Positions 1 to 4,848 of a stretch of DNA of 8,598 nt are shown here, in pieces. The first letter of the stretch is position 1. Every line of letters begins with the position of its first letter. Made by a program: the position numbers and the translations under genes. The DNA is from Calditrichia bacterium (lineage in GTDB: Bacteria > Calditrichota > Calditrichia > RBG-13-44-9): the NCBI GenBank assembly GCA_026991005.1, contig JALXCH010000069.1, positions 1 to 8,598 of the forward strand. The letters are read 5' to 3'. Under the pieces are notes generated by a model. The model was not told the DNA's origin. It did no database searches and worked only from the letters and a program-made list of their open reading frames with translations.

Positions 1-563
1 ACTGCTTCATTTTTAATCCGCACTTCATCAATATACCCTTCAAAAAAACTGGTGCCATTTCCTTTTTGGCCAACATACAAATTATCATTGGACACTGCGG
101 CACGCATGTCCATATTGGCGTAATTCGTTGTTGTCACATCCACTCCATTTACATACAACCGTAATGTGCCCGCCGTGGAATTACAAATCACTGCAATATG
201 ATTCCATTGGTTTATAGCGATCGATTTCTCCGCATTGAAGAAATGACCGCTTCCTCCATCATCATAAACAGTAAAATACCAGTCCGCACTATCCCCATCC
301 GTGGTTACATGCCAGATGCTGATATTGAAGGAATAGTACCTTTGCAACACACGGTCGTAGGTTTGCAGGGTTGTAGGATAAATCCAGCACTCAATCGTAT
401 AATCTGTAGCCCCATCCAGCATCTGCAAATACGGATCATTAAAATACTTGACATAATCATTCACTCCATCAAATTCCAGGATGTAATGATTCTGTCCCAG
501 AACAGAAAACGTAAAAACCAGTAAAAAGAGCACCACCAAACTTCCTGATTTAACAATTTGCAT
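1..563 (-). CDS. LamG-domain secreted protein, C-terminus cut by the window edge
   Basis: The minus-strand frame from the ATG at 563-561 is open for 187 codons and runs off the left edge without a stop. A strong AAGGAGG lies 5 bases before this ATG, which fixes the start. Residues 1-24 form a signal peptide: a Lys at position 5, then a hydrophobic stretch 'LVVLFLLVFTFSVLG', with mature protein likely from about Gln24-Asn25. The rest is one LamG/concanavalin A-like jelly-roll, shown by 'LEFDGVNDYV', 'YTIECWIYP', 'NQWNHIAVI', 'LRLYVNGV' and 'GYIDEVRIKN'. Such domains bind carbohydrate or surface ligands; the ligand cannot be told here. It aligns along its whole visible length with the adjacent gene at 603-2018, which suggests tandem duplication. 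By that analogy the missing part should carry an FnIII-like region and a sorting tail (inference). It starts 39 bases after its neighbour's stop, so cotranscription is likely. Confidence 0.9.
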   Translation of the reverse strand, partial: MQIVKSGSLVVLFLLVFTFSVLGQNHYILEFDGVNDYVKYFNDPYLQMLDGATDYTIECWIYPTTLQTYDRVLQRYYSFNISIWHVTTDGDSADWYFTVYDDGGSGHFFNAEKSIAINQWNHIAVICNSTAGTLRLYVNGVDVTTTNYANMDMRAAVSNDNLYVGQKGNGTSFFEGYIDEVRIKNEA

Positions 564-568
564 AATAA

Positions 569-575
569 CCTCCTT
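569..575 (-). promoter_or_regulatory. Ribosome-binding site of the truncated LamG gene
   Basis: AAGGAGG on the minus strand, 5 bases from the ATG at 563. An AT-only 7-bp inverted repeat (TTTGTTT/AAACAAA, 576-594, 5-base loop) lies directly upstream of it in the 39-base gap. That repeat has no GC pairs next to the loop and is too weak to call a terminator. Confidence 0.8.
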
Positions 576-602
576 TTTGTTTTGGACAAACAAAGTGTTG
601 AA

Positions 603-2018
603 TTATTTCATTAAAACCAATTTGATGGTTCGGGTATTAAATCCAGTCTGTAACATGGCAAAATAAATTCCGCTCTGGACCTTATTCCCCCGGGCGTCTT
701 TGCCATCCCATTGCACCTGATAGGTTCCGGCATTCAGAAACCCATGGAAAAGGGTGGCTACCTTTTGTCCCAGACTGTTATAAATTGCCAGTTGCACCTC
801 GGCGGGACCTTCCGTAAGCAGAGGAATGTCGAACTTTAAAGTAGTGCTGGGATTAAAGGGATTGGGGAAATTGGGATAAAGATGCACCGTCCGCGGGATG
901 TTGGAAGAAATCGTGGTTAAATTTCCCTGATATATGGAAACAGAAATGGGTCCATGGAAGGTGCGTTTTCCGGTTACATCCACATCGGCCAGTTTGTACC
1001 AGTACACATGTCCCGAGGTAACGGTCTGGTCGGTATAGCGGTATTCATGCCGCAGGGTAGAATTGCCCTGACCTTTCAGTTCCGGATGAGTGGTATAATC
1101 GGCAATCCGCTGGTACGTGCCTTCCTTTTCCAGTGCCCGCCAGATTTCAAACCCCTGGTTGTTCACTTCCGATTCGGTGACCCAATTCAGTTGAACAGCT
1201 CCATCCTCCACCGAAGCGGTGAAGCTGGTGAGCTCCACGGGAAGGGAAAGATCGGAGCCGTTGTAGTTCCAGGGACGCCAGGTGGGTTCGGCTGCATCGC
1301 CAACTGTCGTCGAACCTAATCTTGCATTTAAACCACTTGCTTCATCCGCTGTTACAGAACCGCTTCCTTCATCAAAATGAAAAAGAGCGGCTGTATTGGC
1401 ATCAGATACATACTCCGGATCATTTTTGTGATAGTGTAAATTTGCAGGATCTTCAGCCCCCTTTTTACATCTTACTTCATCAATCCAACCATTAAATCTT
1501 ACAAAATTAACATCACCTTCTTGAGAAGTGTTAGTTAGATTTCCTGAATATGCAATATATAAATTATCATCATCACTATTTCCAAGCATACTATATCCAT
1601 TATATGTACCGGCTGATTTATCAACACCGTTGACATAAAATTTTATTCCATTGGAACTACTTCGTATTGCTGCAACATGAACCCATTCATTGGTAGGTAC
1701 GGCATTATTTACAGAATAATTTCTATACCATCCATTAGATGTATTAACAAATAATGCCAATTGACCGTTTGTTCTTAAATAGAAAATAAATCGACTCCAT
1801 CGACTAAAAATAGCCATATTATCATTCCAACTATTAATATAAATCCAACATTCTAACGTATATTCTGATTGGCTATTTAACCTATCAAGAGTTGAATTAT
1901 CATCCAGTCTTACATAATCATCAACACCATCATATTCTAAAAAATACTGGTTCTGGGAGAACCCCAGTGCTAAAAGGATAGTTAAAAGCAAACCCAAAAC
2001 AAACTTCAAGTTCCTCAT
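603..2018 (-). CDS. LamG-domain surface protein with C-terminal FlgD-Ig/T9SS-like sorting tail
   Basis: 471 residues, complete. The start is set by AAGGAGGT 7 bases before the ATG. Signal peptide at about 1-22 ('RNLKFVLGLLLTILLALGFS'). LamG jelly-roll at about 23-240, with 'LEYDGVDDYV', 'YTLECWIYI', 'NEWVHVAAI', 'IKFYVNGVD' and 'GWIDEVRCK'. An FnIII-like module follows at about 258-362 ('PVELTSFTA', 'VNNQGFEIWRA', 'YWYKLADVD'). The FlgD-Ig-like sorting tail is at about 380-471 ('NFPNPFNPST', 'YNSLGQKV', 'VQWDGKDARG', 'SGIYFAMLQTG', final Lys). In related phyla such tails direct export through the outer membrane and anchoring at the surface. The likely role is a surface adhesin or carbohydrate-binding protein; the ligand is unknown. 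The LamG half is about 30% GC while the C-terminal half is 52-63%, with the break near base 1318, at the end of the LamG domain. This suggests domain shuffling. Confidence 0.93.
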   Translation of the reverse strand: MRNLKFVLGLLLTILLALGFSQNQYFLEYDGVDDYVRLDDNSTLDRLNSQSEYTLECWIYINSWNDNMAIFSRWSRFIFYLRTNGQLALFVNTSNGWYRNYSVNNAVPTNEWVHVAAIRSSSNGIKFYVNGVDKSAGTYNGYSMLGNSDDDNLYIAYSGNLTNTSQEGDVNFVRFNGWIDEVRCKKGAEDPANLHYHKNDPEYVSDANTAALFHFDEGSGSVTADEASGLNARLGSTTVGDAAEPTWRPWNYNGSDLSLPVELTSFTASVEDGAVQLNWVTESEVNNQGFEIWRALEKEGTYQRIADYTTHPELKGQGNSTLRHEYRYTDQTVTSGHVYWYKLADVDVTGKRTFHGPISVSIYQGNLTTISSNIPRTVHLYPNFPNPFNPSTTLKFDIPLLTEGPAEVQLAIYNSLGQKVATLFHGFLNAGTYQVQWDGKDARGNKVQSGIYFAMLQTGFNTRTIKLVLMK

Positions 2019-2025
2019 ATTGTTG

Positions 2026-2033
2026 ACCTCCTT
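2026..2033 (-). promoter_or_regulatory. Ribosome-binding site of the 603-2018 LamG gene
   Basis: AAGGAGGT on the minus strand, 7 bases before the ATG at 2018. It sits in an AT-rich leader. This near-perfect anti-SD match supports the start chosen. Confidence 0.8.
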
Positions 2034-2177
2034 ATTTTTACTAATTTTCTAATAAATACTACCCTCATAAAGTGCAGAATAATGGATATTAATTTCACCC
2101 CTTTATATTTACTTTCTAATACCTCCCTGTCGTAAATTTTCCCTGCCGTCATCGCACATAGGAAAAAGGCTCTGCCT

Positions 2178-2225
2178 GGTGCATCCGGACGGGACGAAAA
2201 AAAACAATGTCCCCTCTGATGCACC
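2178..2225. repeat. Interrupted inverted repeat with an A8/T8 loop
   Basis: Outer arms GGTGCATC (2178-2185) and GATGCACC (2218-2225) are perfectly complementary. Inside them GGGAC (2191-2195) pairs with GTCCC (2209-2213), leaving a 13-base loop that holds eight A on the plus strand. Minus-strand RNA would carry U8 in the loop, followed 10 bases after the stem by U5 (2163-2167). This could act as an inefficient terminator for the BNR transcript, but the spacing is poor. It shares the string ATCCGGA with the hairpin at 2279-2311. Confidence 0.6.
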
Positions 2226-2278
2226 CGGGCACCATTTATCCCGAAAAAAGCAGCACCCAGCGGTGGCGGTGTGCAGGA

Positions 2279-2311
2279 GGACGATCCGGAGGGTGGGGCT
2301 CCGGATCGTCC
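2279..2311. terminator. Perfect 13-bp GC-rich hairpin, probable transcription or 3'-end element
   Basis: GGACGATCCGGAG (2279-2291) and CTCCGGATCGTCC (2299-2311) are exact reverse complements around a 7-base loop. Four more pairs (GTGC 2271-2274 with GCAC 2312-2315) extend the stem past a 4-base bulge. On the plus strand T5 (2316-2320) follows at once, giving classic intrinsic-terminator layout. On the minus strand, the direction in which the genes run, the stem is preceded by A5 and has no adjacent U-tract. It lies about 57 bases downstream of the BNR gene's stop. It may be a bidirectional terminator or a 3'-end stabiliser of the BNR mRNA. The structure is certain; the function is inferred. 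Confidence 0.55.
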
Positions 2312-2322
2312 GCACTTTTTCG

Positions 2323-2379
2323 CACCACCGCACAAGCACCACGGTGCAAGCACCACGGCGCAAAGCACTACCGCACAAG
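2323..2379 (-). repeat. Four imperfect 14-15-base tandem repeats overlapping the stop codon of the BNR gene
   Basis: Plus-strand units are CACCACCGCACAAG (2323-2336), CACCACGGTGCAAG (2337-2350), CACCACGGCGCAAAG (2351-2365) and CACTACCGCACAAG (2366-2379). The first and last differ at one base only. The last unit contains the BNR gene's final codons and its TAG stop (2370-2368); at the same place the first unit reads TGG. The unit length is not a multiple of three, so beyond the stop the array would not encode a protein repeat. Confidence 0.75.
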
Positions 2380-4659
2380 CATCATCTTCCGTACCTGCAT
2401 CTGTTCTCCTGCTTTCAGTACCGCAAAATAAACGCCACTGGCCTGATGGCGTGCCTCCCAGCGTACCCGGTGTTCCCCCGCTTTCATCTTTCCATGCACC
2501 AGTTGGGTAACCCGCCGCCCGGTAATATCATACACCTCCAGGGTCACCTCCTCCTGCCGGGGAATGGTAAAGCGAATCTCCGTAGCCGGATTAAAGGGAT
2601 TGGGATAATTGGGCAACAGCGCAAAGCGATACGGTGTCGTTTCCGGAGAAGGCTCAATCCCCACTGTACCGACATAAGGAATGCGGGCATACATCAGGTA
2701 GTAGCCCATGCTGGAACTGGGCGAAGCTTCCGTCCAGACCACATCGGCACCGCCTTCAAATCCAACCGTGGGCATTGCCGGACGTACCACCCGCCCAATC
2801 GTGGGATTCTTCACCGAATAACCGCTTCCATTGACATAGTTGCAATTGCTCAACTGTTGGGGCGGGTTCCAGGTAGTACCGCCATCGGGAGAGGTGGCGT
2901 ACCACACGTTGTACAACAGATAGCCAGAGGTATCCACACCCGTTTGCTGCATCCAGACCACATACACCCCGCGATTGGGATCCACAGCAATGTTGGGGCG
3001 CTGCACCGAAACCGTATCCGGTGTGTCGTCGATTTGAATGGGAGACGTCCAGTTAGTGCCATCGTACTTCTGGAACATGATGTGCCGACCGTTGGCATCG
3101 TAGTAAGCCATGTAGAGATTCCCCGCAGGATCGCTGGCCAAAGAGGGCTCACCCTGCCGGGTACCCGCGTTGCCCCAACCAATGGGATCCACCACCGAAA
3201 GAATGCCGTTTCCGGGAACCAGGTCTAACTCGGAGACACCCACATTCCCATCATCCCGATAGGATTGCACATCGTAGCTGGAAATGCCCAGATAATCGTA
3301 CACAAAATCGCCGGTGGAGAAGGTATCCGGTGCCGCACCGTAGCGATCGTACAGCCAGTCCCGTCCAATAATCCACAGCTTTTTCCCTTGCAGGTTCAGG
3401 TAGTTTATCAGTTCCGGGTTATCCTCATCGTTGATGTTCCAGAATGCCAGGTGGTTCAAATCGTCCCCGGTAAACCAGATAACCAGATCCCGTCCGTTCA
3501 AATCCGAAGCCGTGGGTTTCTGTGCTGCCATGCCACCCACATCCCCGCAATCGAATACGGAATAGGGCATCCCCAGCGAATCCAGCGCTCCGGTAATGAT
3601 GTACTCGTTATTCCACTTGTTGTCGTCATCCACCACCAGCACATCGGAAGAGGAGGTAATTCCCAGAGCATTGAGCACATCCTGAGTAAATGCCACGCGG
3701 TCGCTTACCGGCAACTGGTAGTACATATTGAAGAAGCAGGAGAGCGTTTGGGAAGTCCCGTTGTCGTAGTAAATCACCGAACTGAGTCCCGCAAACTGGT
3801 AGCTCGACGGTCCCATCTCGTACACCGAAACCGCCCCCGGTACCGGAGTACATCCATCCACATACCGGGCGGTGCTGGGATCGCCATCGTTAATGGGGGT
3901 TAAAATTTCGGGTTCGGTGCTCCACCCACTACCCGGAATGTACCGGGAGAACAGCACTTCGTACTGATTGGTTAGCGGCTGGGGTTTATCCTCCCAGGCA
4001 GCGTACATCCGGCCATTGGGTCCCGGCGCAATATCCACATCCATCCAGTTAAAGGGCAGGTAGTTTGGTGTAGGAAATACCGCAGTCAAATTGTCCGTAA
4101 CCCAGGTGGCTCCTCCATCGGCACTATGGCTGACGTAAATGTTGGCATCGAACACCGGCGGATCGTTCCAGATGGAGAAAATGGAGAAAATCTCGCTTCC
4201 GTCCAGATTCAGATTTACCGTTTGCACACCGGTATTGTTGTCGATGGTATCGGCGGTCACCGGGGTACTCCACAAACCGTTTTCCCACACAGAAAACATG
4301 AGGTCGCGTTTCCCGTTGTCCTTCTTTTCCTTCCAGGTGGCGTAAATTTTACCGGTATTATCTGCCACCACAGCCGGTACACCTGTGGCATTGGTGGTAC
4401 TCTGGCTCAACTGCACCGGCGGATCCCAGGAACCGAAAATCCAGTTGTAGGTCACGTACCAGATGTTCATATTGGTATAGTCGCTTCCCGGCTCGAACAC
4501 CACAATTAAATCCCCGTTGGAACTGCGAGCACTGTTGCGCGCCCCACTATAACGCGTGGCGTTGTAGTAATCCACTTCACATATCGGAACCAGATTTTGC
4601 TGCGCCAGCAGCACCGTGGTTAAAACCAATAAAGCCACAATTGTTAAAACCCGTTTCAT
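2368..4659 (-). CDS. Secreted BNR/Asp-box protein with inserted Rossmann-like module and sorting tail
   Basis: 763 residues, complete. GGAGG 5 bases before the ATG supports the start. Signal peptide at about 1-19 ('KRVLTIVALLVLTTVLLA'). Sialidase-like BNR repeats occur in two blocks, about 22-262 and 500-660. Each holds one Asp-box ('SADGGATW' 179-186; 'SPDGGTTW' 590-597) and strands such as 'GKIYATWKEK', 'GRMYAAWEDK', 'GNLYMAYYDANG' and 'RGVYVVWMQQ'. Between them, about 265-495, lies an alpha/beta module: 'SSVIYYDN', 'FTQDVLNALGI', 'DVLVVDDDNKW', 'RDLVIWFTGDDL', 'LNLQGKKLWIIG'. It resembles the flavodoxin/class-I amidotransferase-like modules found beside secreted peptidases in related phyla; no nucleophilic Cys at an elbow is evident, so it is probably non-catalytic. 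FlgD-Ig sorting tail at about 683-763 ('YPNPFNPAT', 'YDITGRRV', 'ASGVYFAVL'). The catalytic Arg triad and Tyr/Glu of true sialidases are not recognisable, so a binding or structural role is likelier than hydrolysis. Confidence 0.92.
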   Translation of the reverse strand: MKRVLTIVALLVLTTVLLAQQNLVPICEVDYYNATRYSGARNSARSSNGDLIVVFEPGSDYTNMNIWYVTYNWIFGSWDPPVQLSQSTTNATGVPAVVADNTGKIYATWKEKKDNGKRDLMFSVWENGLWSTPVTADTIDNNTGVQTVNLNLDGSEIFSIFSIWNDPPVFDANIYVSHSADGGATWVTDNLTAVFPTPNYLPFNWMDVDIAPGPNGRMYAAWEDKPQPLTNQYEVLFSRYIPGSGWSTEPEILTPINDGDPSTARYVDGCTPVPGAVSVYEMGPSSYQFAGLSSVIYYDNGTSQTLSCFFNMYYQLPVSDRVAFTQDVLNALGITSSSDVLVVDDDNKWNNEYIITGALDSLGMPYSVFDCGDVGGMAAQKPTASDLNGRDLVIWFTGDDLNHLAFWNINDEDNPELINYLNLQGKKLWIIGRDWLYDRYGAAPDTFSTGDFVYDYLGISSYDVQSYRDDGNVGVSELDLVPGNGILSVVDPIGWGNAGTRQGEPSLASDPAGNLYMAYYDANGRHIMFQKYDGTNWTSPIQIDDTPDTVSVQRPNIAVDPNRGVYVVWMQQTGVDTSGYLLYNVWYATSPDGGTTWNPPQQLSNCNYVNGSGYSVKNPTIGRVVRPAMPTVGFEGGADVVWTEASPSSSMGYYLMYARIPYVGTVGIEPSPETTPYRFALLPNYPNPFNPATEIRFTIPRQEEVTLEVYDITGRRVTQLVHGKMKAGEHRVRWEARHQASGVYFAVLKAGEQMQVRKMMLVR

Positions 4660-4664
4660 AAAAC

Positions 4665-4669
4665 CCTCC
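4665..4669 (-). promoter_or_regulatory. Ribosome-binding site of the BNR gene
   Basis: GGAGG on the minus strand, 5 bases before the ATG at 4659. Confidence 0.75.
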
Positions 4670-4708
4670 GGATGTTGTTAGTTCAATCTTTCTTTCGTAC
4701 TTCAGCAT

Positions 4709-4732
4709 CCCTCCCAACATCCCCTGCATCCC
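4709..4732 (-). promoter_or_regulatory. G-quadruplex-forming motif in the BNR gene leader
   Basis: On the minus strand, the coding strand for the BNR gene, four G-runs occur: GGG, GGGG, GGG and GGG, separated by 5, 5 and 1 bases. This fits the G3+N1-7 rule. It lies 50-73 bases before the ATG, so it would be in the 5' leader or promoter. GGGATG occurs three times within and just beside it. Folding and any regulatory effect are inferred. Confidence 0.5.
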
Positions 4733-4779
4733 TAACAATTCCATTCCGAACCTTCCCACTAAAGCCCACCTCAAGGGAA

Positions 4780-4794
4780 TTCTTCCCGGAAGAA
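4780..4794. promoter_or_regulatory. 15-base palindrome, possible operator
   Basis: TTCTTCC-C-GGAAGAA is a perfect 7-bp inverted repeat around one base. It lies 121 bases upstream of the BNR start and just after the protease gene. No T-run follows on the minus strand, so it is not a standard terminator. A dimeric regulator site is possible. I could not place a clear promoter in the 189-base gap (4660-4848). Confidence 0.35.
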
Positions 4795-4848
4795 GACAGG
4801 ATGCTAAACCATAGCGAAAAATCAATGTATTAGAGCATTTTTATTCTG

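Larger units (their letters stand above)
2019..2367. other. 349-base intergenic region: AT-rich leader plus a GC-rich block of hairpins and repeats
   Basis: This gap lies between the BNR gene and the downstream LamG gene and has two parts. About 2019-2160 is AT-rich and must hold the leader, and probably the promoter, of the LamG pair. No -35/-10 pair or Bacteroidota-type TTTG/TAnnTTTG element stands out clearly enough to call. About 2161-2367 is GC-rich and contains two inverted repeats (2178-2225 and 2279-2311) and a 14-15-base tandem array that runs into the end of the BNR gene. Frames crossing it on the minus strand are Cys- and Pro-rich, overlap one another and resemble no protein I know, so I see no gene here. 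The sharp compositional step suggests an inserted or dispersed element (inference). Confidence 0.6.

Noticed and set aside
2015..2368. Minus-strand frames of 117 and 89 codons between the BNR and LamG genes
   Set aside because: They overlap each other in different frames, span the hairpins and tandem repeats, are Cys/Pro-rich and have no SD. One overlaps the LamG start. Explained by the repeat block.
2323..2379. Short CRISPR-like array
   Set aside because: Units are 14-15 bases and directly abutting with no spacers, and part of the array is coding; no cas genes nearby.
2179..3228. Long plus-strand open frame of 349 codons
   Set aside because: It lies antisense to the BNR gene and runs into the repeat block. 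The translation is low-complexity His/Arg/Pro-rich with no domain, as expected of a shadow frame in GC-moderate coding DNA.
2368..4659. Calling the BNR protein a sialidase
   Set aside because: Only two Asp-boxes are seen; the Arg triad and nucleophilic Tyr/Glu of GH33 enzymes are not recognisable, so an enzymatic call is unsupported.
4577..4825. Minus-strand 82-codon frame with a hydrophobic start, upstream of the BNR gene
   Set aside because: It extends well into the BNR gene in another frame, covers the G-rich leader, and has no SD or recognisable similarity.
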